A stretch of 64,000 bases of DNA from Aureitalea marina (GCF_002943755.1 NZ_MQUB01000001.1:2703653-2767652); one strand, 5' to 3'; numbered from the stretch's first letter, positions 25,299-34,504 are shown. The notes: generated by a model not told the origin, from the sequence alone. Numbers and translations are program-made.

Positions 25299-26513
25299 AT
25301 GCTGGAAAAAAAGACACACGAATACGAAAAAGCCATCCTGATCGGACTGATCACGCGGGACCAGGACCAGGAGAAATCTCAGGAATACCTGGACGAGCTG
25401 GAATTCCTGGCATTTACCGCCGGAGCCCAAGTACTCAAACGGTTTGTCCAACGCATGGAGATGCCCAATTCCAAAACCTTTATCGGTAGCGGGAAGATGG
25501 AGGAGGTACGTGTTTTTGTAGAGGAGAATGAGATCGGTACTGCAGTATTTGATGACGAATTAAGCCCGGCCCAACAAAAGAATATAGAGCGCATCCTAAA
25601 GTGTAAGATCATAGACCGGACCAACCTGATCCTGGATATTTTTGCCCAAAGAGCGCAAACCAGTTATGCCAGGACCCAGGTAGAATTAGCTCAATACGAA
25701 TACCTTTTGCCTCGTTTGGCAGGTATGTGGACTCACCTGGAGCGACAGCGTGGAGGTATTGGGATGAGAGGACCCGGGGAGACGGAGATCGAAACGGACC
25801 GCCGTATTGTCCGGGACCGGATATCCCTGCTAAAGGCCAAACTGGCCAAGATCGACAAGCAGATGGCTGTCCAAAGAGGCAATAGAGGCTCCTTGGTGAG
25901 AGTGGCCCTGATCGGTTATACTAACGTGGGCAAATCGACCCTGATGAATGTGATCTCCAAGTCTGATGTCTTTGCCGAGAACAAGCTATTTGCCACCCTG
26001 GATACCACGGTCCGAAAGGTGGTTATTGGGAACCTGCCTTTCCTGCTGAGTGATACTGTTGGGTTTATCCGAAAGTTGCCAACCCAGTTGGTGGAGTCTT
26101 TTAAAAGCACCCTGGATGAAGTCCGGGAAGCGGATCTTTTACTGCATGTTGTGGATATTTCACATGCCTCATTTGAGGATCATATTCGCTCTGTGAACAG
26201 CATACTTGACGAGATCGATTCTGCAGACAAGCCCGTCCTGATGGTCTTTAATAAGATCGATGCCTACAAGCCGGAGGTTATCGATGAGGACGACCTCGTC
26301 ACTGTTCCGACCAAGGCCCATTACACCCTAGAGGACTGGAAGCAGACCTGGATGAATACCATGGAGCAGGATGCCATCTTTATCTCGGCTCTTAACAAGG
26401 AGAACCTGGAAGAGTTCCGCAAGACGGTCTACAAAAAAGTAAGGGAAATCCATGTGACTAGATTTCCCTATAATAATTTCTTATATCCAGAATCCCTGGA
26501 ATACGAGTCTTAG
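25299..26513 (+). CDS. hflX: Ribosome-associated GTPase HflX
   Basis: A GTPase that binds and splits 70S ribosomes under stress. The 404-residue protein has the HflX N-terminal domain (about 10-190), containing 'DDELSPAQQKNIER' and the glycine-rich 'RGGIGMRGPGETEIETDRR'. The G domain follows, with Walker A 'GYTNVGKS' (206-213), 'DTVGFIRKLP' (G3) and 'NKID' (G4). The ATG at 25299 gives the normal N-terminus ('MLEKKTHEYEKAIL'); the upstream frame is not conserved-looking. It converges on the DUF3078 gene with a four-base overlap. Confidence 0.96.
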   Translation: MLEKKTHEYEKAILIGLITRDQDQEKSQEYLDELEFLAFTAGAQVLKRFVQRMEMPNSKTFIGSGKMEEVRVFVEENEIGTAVFDDELSPAQQKNIERILKCKIIDRTNLILDIFAQRAQTSYARTQVELAQYEYLLPRLAGMWTHLERQRGGIGMRGPGETEIETDRRIVRDRISLLKAKLAKIDKQMAVQRGNRGSLVRVALIGYTNVGKSTLMNVISKSDVFAENKLFATLDTTVRKVVIGNLPFLLSDTVGFIRKLPTQLVESFKSTLDEVREADLLLHVVDISHASFEDHIRSVNSILDEIDSADKPVLMVFNKIDAYKPEVIDEDDLVTVPTKAHYTLEDWKQTWMNTMEQDAIFISALNKENLEEFRKTVYKKVREIHVTRFPYNNFLYPESLEYES

Positions 26514-27472
26514 TATCCGAAGGTCAGACCTACGCTAAGTACCTCCCTGATCTGGAAGCCACGTGCTGCGTTATCGTCGTAAATGGCCTGGAAGATAAAG
26601 TTGGCCGAGAGCCAGCTGTTCACTGACATAATCAGGTTCATGGTGTAGTCTATGTCAACATTCTGCGGATCCTCTAAGTAGTTAGAATATAAGTTAAGTT
26701 GATTCCGCATTAGGACATTCTCAATAAGTTGGAAATTGGCGGTAGCTTGAATAGAGGCACCAAACTCAAATCGGCTGGTATCCCCGGCATCAATACCAAA
26801 GTATCGCATATCGCCATCCAATTGGTTGCCTGGGTTATTTGGGTCAGTAAACTGGCTCGCAGCGAACACAAATCGGGCTGATGCGGGGGCGATATTAACC
26901 TTAAGGTTTTCGCTTTTCTTCCACAACATACCGGGACCAAACTGTAAGTAACCCGGAGACATGAACTTGGTTTCCAATTCTCGGGTGGTAACCTCTACAG
27001 GAATCAATTGGTCCGGGTTTTCGGGGTTAGGAACTAAAAACTCTGTGTCAGTATCTTCAAACCCTTTGTCAAATTGGGTTCGGAAGTTCAGGAAGAACGA
27101 AGCATACCAGTTGGTCTGCTTGATCCGGCGACCCACGGTGGAGGTAAATTCCAAGCGGTCGTTGGTCTTCTGGTCAAATTCAGAATCCTTAAAACGGGTT
27201 TTACCATAATCTGCCCAGATTGTGTTGTCCCAAACCCATGGCCCGTTCTTGTAATCAATCTGTTGGACACCGGATAGTTCGACTGCAATATTGCTGGTTC
27301 CACCGGCTTGCCACTCTTTGTTGAAAGCGGCCTGGCTCAATAGCAAGGAGGCAGACCCACTGAATCTCCAGCCATCAGGTATGGTATCGTTAATCTGATC
27401 CGCCACATCCTGGCTAAAACTTAAACTAGTTACAAATACTAAAAGTAATGATAGGTGTAATGATTTTTTCAT
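26510..27472 (-). CDS. DUF3078 domain outer-membrane protein
   Basis: A 320-residue protein with a signal peptide (1-20, 'SLLLVFVTSLSFSQ') and a repeated amphipathic beta-strand pattern ending 'REVLSVGLTFGY', as expected for an outer-membrane barrel. The DUF3078 hallmark is 'WRFSGSASLLLSQAAFNKEW' followed by 'GGTSNIAVE' near the N-terminus. Function is unknown. It is flanked by AT-rich leader sequence (27473-27571) in which I find no clear promoter match. Confidence 0.88.
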   Translation of the reverse strand: MKKSLHLSLLLVFVTSLSFSQDVADQINDTIPDGWRFSGSASLLLSQAAFNKEWQAGGTSNIAVELSGVQQIDYKNGPWVWDNTIWADYGKTRFKDSEFDQKTNDRLEFTSTVGRRIKQTNWYASFFLNFRTQFDKGFEDTDTEFLVPNPENPDQLIPVEVTTRELETKFMSPGYLQFGPGMLWKKSENLKVNIAPASARFVFAASQFTDPNNPGNQLDGDMRYFGIDAGDTSRFEFGASIQATANFQLIENVLMRNQLNLYSNYLEDPQNVDIDYTMNLIMSVNSWLSANFIFQAIYDDNAARGFQIREVLSVGLTFGY

Positions 27473-27550
27473 AGTTAGAGGTTAATAATAATTATTAAAA
27501 ATACAATAAAGCATTGATTTACAAAGCTTCAATTGAATTAGGTTCTAATA

Positions 27551-27575
27551 CTAGCTTCTGTTTGAAGCAAGCTAG
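27551..27575 (-). terminator. Possible terminator hairpin at the end of the suf operon
   Basis: A 7-bp inverted repeat (CTAGCTT at 27551-27557, AAGCTAG at 27569-27575) overlaps the DUF2480 stop codon; an alternative nested GCTTC/GAAGC hairpin uses the loop. In the - direction there is no strong T tract, so activity is uncertain. Confidence 0.3.
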
Positions 27576-28084
27576 GATTTTTTTCTCTTGTACAGCGGAA
27601 CGGAGGAACAGGCCTCACCGTACATGATGCTTCGGGCGACCGGCTGAAGATGGTTGGCCAGCATCAGATAGGCCTCTTCCGGGACAGGTTTGTGGGAACA
27701 GCCTTTAATGATGACGGGTTTGTCCCTATAAGGATCCGGATCGATTGTAGAAATGATTGATTGATAAAGTGAACGCTCAAGTTCCTGGCCACTGCCCTGG
27801 GCAACCGCTTCAGCAATTCCGCTAAGCTTGAGACCAACCAGCATAAAGGCCCAGCCCGGGAGTATGGCGTCCGTGCTACAGATCAGGTTGACATAAGCAC
27901 CTTGATATGGACTCCAGTCGAAATGATCCAGTGCCTGTCGGAATTCCTTTTCCTTCAAAATAAAGCCCTGGTCCAGCCATTGGGAAAGATCGACAGTCAT
28001 CCGAGGGCCCTCAGGATAGAATTCCTCCAGATCGACGGTGATCAATGCACTATTGGCAACCCGATTGACTATCTCTTCACTCAT
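27572..28084 (-). CDS. DUF2480 family protein
   Basis: A 170-residue soluble protein matching the DUF2480 family, found mainly in Bacteroidota and of unknown function. The fold-typical stretches are 'DLEEFYPEGPRMTVDLSQWL' and 'PWQGAYVNL-like' ('SPYQGAYVNLICSTDAILP'). A cysteine/histidine-rich end ('KGCSHKPVPEEAY', 'GEACSSVPLYKRKK') could bind metal or a thiol ligand; this is inference. Its ATG shares one base with the stop of HMG-CoA synthase, and it is the last gene of the suf operon. Confidence 0.88.
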   Translation of the reverse strand: MSEEIVNRVANSALITVDLEEFYPEGPRMTVDLSQWLDQGFILKEKEFRQALDHFDWSPYQGAYVNLICSTDAILPGWAFMLVGLKLSGIAEAVAQGSGQELERSLYQSIISTIDPDPYRDKPVIIKGCSHKPVPEEAYLMLANHLQPVARSIMYGEACSSVPLYKRKKS

Positions 28085-29523
28085 TATTGAAACTGGCTAT
28101 AGGTACGAAGTCCTTTTCTGGTCTCTACTTCGGTCTCAATTTTGTCTAAGGTGACTTGATCGGCTGGGCCAACGGCCTCTGTTAGTTGCCTCAGATGTAG
28201 TTTTTCGTAGGTATCCACATCAATGCGTGTTCGGGTGCTCAGGTCTTGGAATAAAGAGAGAATCTCCGTTGCTGTTTTCCAACCTTCCATTACCCGTCCC
28301 TGGAATACTTTGGACTTACTTCCACTGCCGTAGGCAATCAGTCCGATTGTCTTTTCGCTTAAATCGTGATCTCCAAGGCTTGCTTGTTGAAAAAGACTGA
28401 GTAAGGACATGAAGATGGAAGCGGTATACATGTTCCCAATAGCGGAAGAAGCAACTTCCCCCATGGCGATCTTTTCCTTGACAAATGTCTTATACAAGGT
28501 AGATTTGGATGCCGCTTTTAACCAAGCTTTTTTATCCTCACCCTGTTCGCCGATCTCTACCAACAGATCCTGATAGGATGGTTTGCTGGAGATCCAGGAC
28601 AGCCAATTGTCAAACACTATCCTTCTTCCGTGATAGGCATAGGGCAGGTGAAAGACGAGATGGTCCCAATCTTTCAGAAAATCGGTAGGTTGTTGTTGGT
28701 TAAAATGAGCAAAGGCTTCGGTTATGCGGTCGCTATAGCATTGATTGGAATATTGACCGTCAAAGACGGGCTCTTCCTTGAAAAGTTCGAAGATCTGGGC
28801 CTTTTCTGACCAAAATTCAGAATTGGTATCTCCCAATAAGTTTTCTATCGACTCCGCATCCATGGCACCATTCAGCTTTGCGGCCATATCCTCTAAAAGC
28901 TCATTGCGATCAAAATAACGTCTGGGTTTAAAGAAGTCACCCACGCTTTGGGTAGCTACTCCCCAACTATCGTCGATACTCAGTATTCTGGGATTACTCC
29001 TTAAAAGCACAGCGACGGCTCCCGCTCCCTGAGTGTATTCTCCGGTGGAGTTGAGTTCGTATTTAGACACATCGGAGGCAATTACGATGGCTTGCCTGTC
29101 TTGACCGGCACGCACCCAATCCAGGCAATTCTGCATGGCGTCTACGGCTCCGATGCACGCAAAGGTCATATCCACAACATCGCAGTGCTTTAAGCTGCGC
29201 GGTCCAAACTGTGCACTTAAGTGATCTTCCAGCGATCCCATGGCATAAGTTGCCGTTGGTTTAGATCCGTCAACGGCACTTTCGGTACCTAGATAGATCC
29301 GTCCAATTTTTGCCGGATCCAACTGCTGATCGTTGAACAATCTGATCAAAGCATTGGCTGCAAAACTAGCGGCATCTTCGTTGGCATCGGGTACAGCCAT
29401 CTGTTCCAGCCCCAAGCCGAACTTTAATTTCTCATAAGGGATCCCTCGCCGTTCGGCCAGATCGCTCATCTCTAGATAGAGACGGGGGACGTAATACGAA
29501 ATGGCATCAATACCTACATTCAT
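28084..29523 (-). CDS. Hydroxymethylglutaryl-CoA synthase family protein
   Basis: A thiolase-fold enzyme that condenses acetyl-CoA with acetoacetyl-CoA to HMG-CoA, the first committed intermediate of the mevalonate isoprenoid route used by many flavobacteria. It begins 'MNVGIDAISYYVPRLYLEM'. The Glu of 'GTESAVDGSKP' (about 80), the nucleophilic Cys of 'DMTFACIGAVDAM' (about 125) and the His of 'VFHLPYAYHGRR' (about 280) are in place. At 479 residues it is somewhat longer than many bacterial forms. It lies inside the suf operon, 10 bases after the DUF59 gene and overlapping DUF2480 by one base. Confidence 0.92.
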   Translation of the reverse strand: MNVGIDAISYYVPRLYLEMSDLAERRGIPYEKLKFGLGLEQMAVPDANEDAASFAANALIRLFNDQQLDPAKIGRIYLGTESAVDGSKPTATYAMGSLEDHLSAQFGPRSLKHCDVVDMTFACIGAVDAMQNCLDWVRAGQDRQAIVIASDVSKYELNSTGEYTQGAGAVAVLLRSNPRILSIDDSWGVATQSVGDFFKPRRYFDRNELLEDMAAKLNGAMDAESIENLLGDTNSEFWSEKAQIFELFKEEPVFDGQYSNQCYSDRITEAFAHFNQQQPTDFLKDWDHLVFHLPYAYHGRRIVFDNWLSWISSKPSYQDLLVEIGEQGEDKKAWLKAASKSTLYKTFVKEKIAMGEVASSAIGNMYTASIFMSLLSLFQQASLGDHDLSEKTIGLIAYGSGSKSKVFQGRVMEGWKTATEILSLFQDLSTRTRIDVDTYEKLHLRQLTEAVGPADQVTLDKIETEVETRKGLRTYSQFQ

Positions 29524-29533
29524 GGTGCTCAGA

Positions 29534-29860
29534 TTACAGCATTCCTAATTCTAATTTGGCCTCTTCGCTCATCAGATCCTGGGTCCAGGGAGGATCGAAG
29601 GTGATCTCCACCTCGGCGTCCTTGACCAGCTTGATGGACTTGACCTTATCTTCTACTTCCACGGGTAAGGTTTCCGCGACCGGACAGTTTGGTGTGGTCA
29701 GGGTCATCAGTATCTTCACCTCGTAATCCTCGTTCACAAGAACGTCGTAGATCAATCCGAGTTCGTATATATCCACGGGAATCTCTGGGTCGTAAACGGT
29801 TTTCAGGACCTTCACGATCTTCTCGCCCAATTCCGTAGTATCCATGGTTATTTCACTCAT
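29534..29860 (-). CDS. DUF59/SufT-like Fe-S assembly protein
   Basis: A 108-residue MIP18/DUF59 family protein, helping Fe-S cluster maturation or transfer to target proteins. Motifs: 'YDPEIPVDIYELGLIYDV' (about 18-35), the conserved Cys in 'TLTTPNCPVAETLP' (about 60), and 'DPPWTQDLMSEEAK' at the end. It abuts sufE with no gap and belongs to the suf operon, which fixes its pathway more firmly than the family alone. Confidence 0.92.
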   Translation of the reverse strand: MSEITMDTTELGEKIVKVLKTVYDPEIPVDIYELGLIYDVLVNEDYEVKILMTLTTPNCPVAETLPVEVEDKVKSIKLVKDAEVEITFDPPWTQDLMSEEAKLELGML

Positions 29861-30289
29861 TTAACTCGTCTTTTGTTGGGTGGCAAAGGCCAGCCCATAT
29901 AACTTCATTTGTTTGATCATAGAAACCAATCCGTTGGCTCTGGTAGGGGATAAATGTTCTTTGAGCCCGATCTGGTCAATGAATTCCATATCTGCCTCCG
30001 CAACCTCCTGTGGTGGCTGTCCGGATAAGCTGCGTATCAGTATAGCAATTATCCCTTTGGTGATCACGGCATCACTGTCTGCCGTAAATACAACATTTCC
30101 GTTATCCATATTGGCATCCAGCCAAACCCGGCTTTGGCAGCCTTTGATCAGCTTGTCGTCCGATTTGCGCTCAGGATCGATCATTGGGAGTGTTTTACCC
30201 AGTTCGATCATGTGTTCATACCGGGCCATCCAGTCATCGAACATGGCGAACTCATCGACTATCTCCTCTTGTATCTCAGCAATTTTCAT
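29861..30289 (-). CDS. sufE: SufE family sulfur acceptor
   Basis: Accepts persulfide sulfur from SufS and passes it to the SufBCD scaffold. 142 residues. The acceptor Cys lies in 'DDKLIKGCQSRVWL' (about residue 50), and 'EHLSPTRANGLVSMIKQM' is the usual C-terminal motif. The ATG overlaps nothing and lies two bases after the META lipoprotein stop. Confidence 0.95.
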   Translation of the reverse strand: MKIAEIQEEIVDEFAMFDDWMARYEHMIELGKTLPMIDPERKSDDKLIKGCQSRVWLDANMDNGNVVFTADSDAVITKGIIAILIRSLSGQPPQEVAEADMEFIDQIGLKEHLSPTRANGLVSMIKQMKLYGLAFATQQKTS

Positions 30290-30291
30290 TT

Positions 30292-30720
30292 CTATTGATT
30301 CGCGTTGGAAGCAGCAACGATCAATACCGATTGATCCTCTGCATCCAGCAATTCGAGTTTGTCATCGGACCAACGGTAGGACCCTACCAATTCCATGGTC
30401 GAGAGAAACTGTTGTTCCAATTCCATTTGTTCTTCCGGGCATGCCATCATGGTGCTGGCCAATTTGGCAAAGCTCAATTCTTCCCCTTCGCTCAGGTATG
30501 CCCCAAAGAAATTGTTGCAAGCAGATTTTCCACTTACTTTGGACTCTACCGTATCCAGGGCAAAATTCACCTCAATATTTTCCGGTATTAATTTTCCTTG
30601 AACGGACTGGACAATGAACTCACCGGCCAATGGTTTGTTGGCATCCATGGTGTTTTTGTTTTTACCTCCGCAAGAGGCAAGTATTAAGAATAAACAGCTT
30701 AAGGATAGGATTGTTTTCAT
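30292..30720 (-). CDS. META domain lipoprotein within the suf operon
   Basis: A 142-residue lipoprotein: 'ILSLSCLFLILASC' gives Cys18 after the signal. Residues about 28-140 fit a META/HslJ-like domain: 'PLAGEFIVQSVQGKLIPENI', 'SGKSACNNFFGAYL', 'STMMACPEEQMELEQQFL', 'LELLDAEDQSVLIV'. The two Cys in these motifs are where META proteins usually have them. Such proteins sit in the envelope and have been linked to stress, with no firm biochemistry. It is placed eight bases after sufS and two before sufE, so it is translated with cytoplasmic Fe-S genes although it is exported. Confidence 0.88.
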   Translation of the reverse strand: MKTILSLSCLFLILASCGGKNKNTMDANKPLAGEFIVQSVQGKLIPENIEVNFALDTVESKVSGKSACNNFFGAYLSEGEELSFAKLASTMMACPEEQMELEQQFLSTMELVGSYRWSDDKLELLDAEDQSVLIVAASNANQ

Positions 30721-30728
30721 AGGATTGC

Positions 30729-31946
30729 TTAAGATAGCATCATTTTAGCTTTTTTAACGGCTGCAACCAGCCGATCCACCTCTTCCAGGGTATTGTAAAA
30801 CGCAAAAGAGGCTCTGACCGTACCCGGTATCTGGTAAAAGTCCATAATGGGCTGGGCACAATGATGTCCGGTGCGCACGGCTATACCCATCTTGTCCAAT
30901 AGGGTTCCGATATCGTATGGATGTATACCATCGATATTGAAAGAGATCACTGAAGTCTTTGCCGTGCCTTCTCCGTAAATTACCATTCCATCTATTGCAA
31001 GCAGTTGCTCTGTTGCATAGTCCCGAAGGCTCTCCTCTTGTTCCCTGATGGCATCGAAGCCAATTTCGTTTAAGTAATCGATAGCAGCTCCAAAGCCAAT
31101 ACCACCTGCAATGTTGGGTGTTCCTGCTTCAAATTTATGGGGTAGGTCAGCATAGGTTGTCTTCTCGAATGTCACCTCTGCTATCATCTCTCCCCCTCCC
31201 TGATAAGGAGGTAATTTTTCCAGCCAGCTTTCCTTCCCATACAACATTCCAACTCCGGTTGGACCGCACATCTTATGGGCAGAGGTTACGTAGAAATCTA
31301 CGCCCAGTTCTTGAAGATCCGCTACCACATGCGAACAGGCCTGGGCCCCATCTACCAACACTGCTGCACCGTGCTGATGGGCTTTTAGAATTATTTCTTC
31401 GATCGGGTTGATGGTACCTAGAGCGTTGGAAATATGGTTTACAAAAACCAAACGGGTCTTCTCATTCAGAAGTTCTTCATAGTCCTTCATGATAAGACTT
31501 CCCTCTCGGTTCATAGGAATGACACGCAGGATTGCCCCGGTGCGTTCACACAACATTTGCCAGGGCACAATGTTGCTATGATGTTCCATGGCAGATACCA
31601 GCACTTCATCTCCCGGTTGAAGTAGAGATGAGAATCCATTAGCGACCAGGTTAATCCCATGGGTAGTGCCTGAAGTGAAAATGACTTCCCTGCTGTGTTC
31701 TATATTGAAATGGGCTCTTATCTTTTCCCGGGCTGCCTCATATGCGTCTGTCGCCTCTTGTGAGAGGGTATGTACTCCACGGTGGATATTGGCGTTGTAG
31801 CGGCTGTAGTAATCCACTAATGAATCGATCACTGCCTGAGGCTTTTGAGAAGTGGCCGCATTGTCTAGGTAGACCAAGGGCTGGCCGTTGACCTCTCTTT
31901 TTAGAATAGGAAATTGCTCGCGTACGCGACTAACATTAAATGCCAT
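30729..31946 (-). CDS. sufS: Cysteine desulfurase SufS
   Basis: A PLP enzyme that takes sulfur from cysteine as a persulfide. The 405-residue protein carries the PLP Lys in 'VTSAHKMCGPTGVGMLYG' (about 226), 'DGAQACSHVV' for PLP orientation, and the catalytic Cys in 'VRTGHHCAQPIMDFY' (about 361), as in group II SufS-type enzymes. It follows sufD by 23 bases. Confidence 0.97.
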   Translation of the reverse strand: MAFNVSRVREQFPILKREVNGQPLVYLDNAATSQKPQAVIDSLVDYYSRYNANIHRGVHTLSQEATDAYEAAREKIRAHFNIEHSREVIFTSGTTHGINLVANGFSSLLQPGDEVLVSAMEHHSNIVPWQMLCERTGAILRVIPMNREGSLIMKDYEELLNEKTRLVFVNHISNALGTINPIEEIILKAHQHGAAVLVDGAQACSHVVADLQELGVDFYVTSAHKMCGPTGVGMLYGKESWLEKLPPYQGGGEMIAEVTFEKTTYADLPHKFEAGTPNIAGGIGFGAAIDYLNEIGFDAIREQEESLRDYATEQLLAIDGMVIYGEGTAKTSVISFNIDGIHPYDIGTLLDKMGIAVRTGHHCAQPIMDFYQIPGTVRASFAFYNTLEEVDRLVAAVKKAKMMLS

Positions 31947-31969
31947 AATGAATCCGCCTGATCGAGGAT

Positions 31970-33283
31970 CTACAGGTCAAATCCGAGATTCACCCCGATC
32001 TTGTTGGCAATAAGTTTGTTGATCCGGCTTTTTAGCTCCGGGATTTTTACACTTTCTAGCACATTATTTGCAAAGGCGTACATCAAAAGGGCACGCGCTT
32101 CTTTCTTACCGATACCTCGGCTTTGTAGATAGAAGAGCGCCTCTTCGTCAAACTGTCCAATAGTACATCCATGAGAACATTTTACATCGTCCGCAAAGAT
32201 TTCCAATTGGGGTTTGGCGTTAATGGTCGCCTTATCACTGATCAGGATGTTGTTGTTTTGCTGGAAGGCATCTAGCTTCTGAGCATCTTTTTCTACATAG
32301 ACCTTGCCGTTGAAAACGCCCACTGAGGAATCGTCGTACAGACCTTTGTAATCCTGATGACTCTCACAGTTTGGTGCATAGTGGTGGACCAGGGTATTGT
32401 GATCAACATGCTGCTTGTTCTCCAAAATGGTTACCCCATTTAAGGTAGAATCACAGCCTGGCCCTTTCTGATAGAAGTTCAGGTTGTTCCTGGTCAGCTT
32501 ACCTCCTAAAGAGAAGGTATGGACCCGGCAATGACTGCCTCTTTCTTGAGAAATGTAGGTACTGTCTATCAAAGTTGAAGACTCCCGGTCATTCTGGATC
32601 TTGTAATAATCAACATAAGCCTGTTGCTCGGCAAAGATCTCGGTGACCGAATTGGTCAATACCGGATTGTCTGACAAGCTCTGGTGTCTTTCGATGATCT
32701 GTACATGTGCGTTCTGTCCAACAACGATCAGGTTTCGCGGCTGAATCATCAGGGCTGCTTCATTTCCTGTGGAGAAGTTGATGATCTCTATCGGTTTTTC
32801 TACTTCCCTGTGCTTAGGGATGAAGATATACGCACCCTCTCGCGCAAATGCGGTGTTCAGGGATGTCATGCTGTCTTTCGGGGCCACCTTGTTAAAGTAG
32901 GTCTCGATGACCGCTTTATATCTATCCTTGCTCAAGGCAGCGGTCAGCAGGCATACATCCATACCGTCGTGAGTGGTTTCAGACAGGAAGGAGTTGTACA
33001 CTCCATCCACAAAGACGATCTTGTACGTGTCCACATCGTAGAGGAAGTACTTCTTGACGTCTTTAAACTCCAGGGCACTTTCCAATTTAGGGAAGATGCT
33101 GTAGTCTGGTTTCAGAACACTGTTCAGGGATGTGTATTTCCAGGCCTCTTGTTTCCGGGTTGGGAAACCTTCGGTCTCAAATTGCCGCATGGCCTCCGAC
33201 CGCACATCGTGTATGGGCGAATCGGCATCCAAATGATCTTCGAATGCCAAATAGGAGGACAGTAATTTATCTTTCAGTTTCAT
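31970..33283 (-). CDS. sufD: Fe-S cluster assembly protein SufD
   Basis: Scaffold partner of SufB and SufC. 437 residues with the beta-helix core and the C-terminal helical 'DDVKCSHGCTIGQFDEEALFYL-type' region (seen as 'KCSHGCTIGQFDEEAL') and 'SRGIGKKEARALLMYAFA'. The conserved Cys and His near the SufB-SufD interface are present there. It lies 18 bases after sufC. Confidence 0.96.
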   Translation of the reverse strand: MKLKDKLLSSYLAFEDHLDADSPIHDVRSEAMRQFETEGFPTRKQEAWKYTSLNSVLKPDYSIFPKLESALEFKDVKKYFLYDVDTYKIVFVDGVYNSFLSETTHDGMDVCLLTAALSKDRYKAVIETYFNKVAPKDSMTSLNTAFAREGAYIFIPKHREVEKPIEIINFSTGNEAALMIQPRNLIVVGQNAHVQIIERHQSLSDNPVLTNSVTEIFAEQQAYVDYYKIQNDRESSTLIDSTYISQERGSHCRVHTFSLGGKLTRNNLNFYQKGPGCDSTLNGVTILENKQHVDHNTLVHHYAPNCESHQDYKGLYDDSSVGVFNGKVYVEKDAQKLDAFQQNNNILISDKATINAKPQLEIFADDVKCSHGCTIGQFDEEALFYLQSRGIGKKEARALLMYAFANNVLESVKIPELKSRINKLIANKIGVNLGFDL

Positions 33284-33301
33284 GCTTTCGTTTGCTAAGA
33301 A

Positions 33302-34054
33302 TCAGGCGTTTACCTCTTCCTTGATCCAGTCGTATCCTTTTTCTTCTAGCTCGTAAGCCAGCTCTTTAGGTCCGCTCTTGACGATCTTCCCGTCCATCAG
33401 GACATGAACGAAGTCCGGAACGATATAATCCAACAATCTTTGATAGTGAGTGATCACTATTACCGCATTATCGTCACTTCTCAGCTTGTTCACTCCATTC
33501 GCGACTATCTTCAGCGCATCGATATCCAGTCCAGAGTCCGTCTCGTCCAAGATTGCTAATTTGGGCTCCATCATGGCCATTTGGAAGATCTCGTTACGTT
33601 TCTTTTCACCACCCGAGAATCCTTCGTTCAACGAACGGGACAAAAACTTGCGGTCGATCTCTAGTAGATCTGCCTTTTCGCGAATCAATTTTAGCATTTC
33701 ACCAGCTGGCATATCCTCCAGACCTTTTGCTTTACGGGTCTCATTGATGGCTGTTTTGATGAAATTGGTCACCGAAACACCCGGTATCTCCACCGGATAT
33801 TGAAAGGACATAAAGACACCTTTGTGCGCTCTTTCCTCAGGATCCAATTCTGTTACATCTTCCCCATTCAGCAGGATCTCTCCCTTGCCGATCTCGAATT
33901 CTTCCTTTCCGGCCACAACCGATGCCAAGGTACTTTTACCAGAACCGTTAGGTCCCATGATGGCATGTACCTCACCAGGGGCAACATCCAGCTGAATACC
34001 TTTTAGAATCTCTTTGTCCTCTACACCAGCGTGCAGGTCGTTGATTTGTAACAT
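33302..34054 (-). CDS. sufC: Fe-S cluster assembly ATPase SufC
   Basis: An ABC-type ATPase that drives rearrangement of the SufBD scaffold. 250 residues with Walker A 'GPNGSGKSTLA' (about 35-45), Q-loop 'FMSFQYPVEIPGV', signature 'EGFSGGEKKR', Walker B 'LAILDETDSGLDID', and the H-switch 'VITHYQRLLDYI'. It begins two bases after the upstream lipoprotein gene. Confidence 0.97.
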   Translation of the reverse strand: MLQINDLHAGVEDKEILKGIQLDVAPGEVHAIMGPNGSGKSTLASVVAGKEEFEIGKGEILLNGEDVTELDPEERAHKGVFMSFQYPVEIPGVSVTNFIKTAINETRKAKGLEDMPAGEMLKLIREKADLLEIDRKFLSRSLNEGFSGGEKKRNEIFQMAMMEPKLAILDETDSGLDIDALKIVANGVNKLRSDDNAVIVITHYQRLLDYIVPDFVHVLMDGKIVKSGPKELAYELEEKGYDWIKEEVNA

Positions 34055-34056
34055 AG

Positions 34057-34503
34057 CTAGTTTTTTTCTTCTAGTTTTATTTCGGCAGGTGAGGGAGTTT
34101 CACTCACACTGACAATTTCTTTGATGGTCAGGACTTCATCCCAACCTTCTTCGCCTTCTGCTTTTGGCTCAACAATTCCGTAAACAATGACTTCGACCAT
34201 ATCGAACTCACTCTCCTTTACAGGAGCAACTCGGTCCGCTAAAACCTGGGCCATGGAGTCCAATTTGACCCCGTAAATGAAATTCTTTCCATTCAGGACA
34301 GCACCATCCGCTACATAGATGAATTCTCCTCGGTAGGAGTTGTAAAGGGGTTTATCCGCAGAGGCAATCTCTTCAGTTTCCACAACTTCGGAACCTTCTA
34401 CCACCGTTTGTTCTTCCCCTTCTTTCCCTTTACAGCCGATAAGGATCAGCGCAAAGAGGAGTCCGTAAATACTTTTATTGATCATGTTGTTGTTGTTTGT
34501 CAT
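34057..34503 (-). CDS. Lipoprotein between sufB and sufC, NlpE-OB-like
   Basis: A 148-residue lipoprotein starting at the ATG at 34503 (an in-frame TTG lies three codons earlier). The signal 'SIYGLLFALILIGC' gives a lipidated Cys near residue 24. It is followed by an acidic linker rich in Glu/Val and one beta domain. 'YRGEFIYVADGAVLNGKN' and 'YGVKLDSM' resemble the C-terminal OB domain of NlpE-like envelope stress lipoproteins, but similarity is by eye only. It sits one base after sufB and two before sufC, so it is clearly an operon member. Its role in or beside Fe-S assembly is unknown. Confidence 0.8.
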   Translation of the reverse strand: MTNNNNMINKSIYGLLFALILIGCKGKEGEEQTVVEGSEVVETEEIASADKPLYNSYRGEFIYVADGAVLNGKNFIYGVKLDSMAQVLADRVAPVKESEFDMVEVIVYGIVEPKAEGEEGWDEVLTIKEIVSVSETPSPAEIKLEEKN

Positions 34504-34504
34504 G

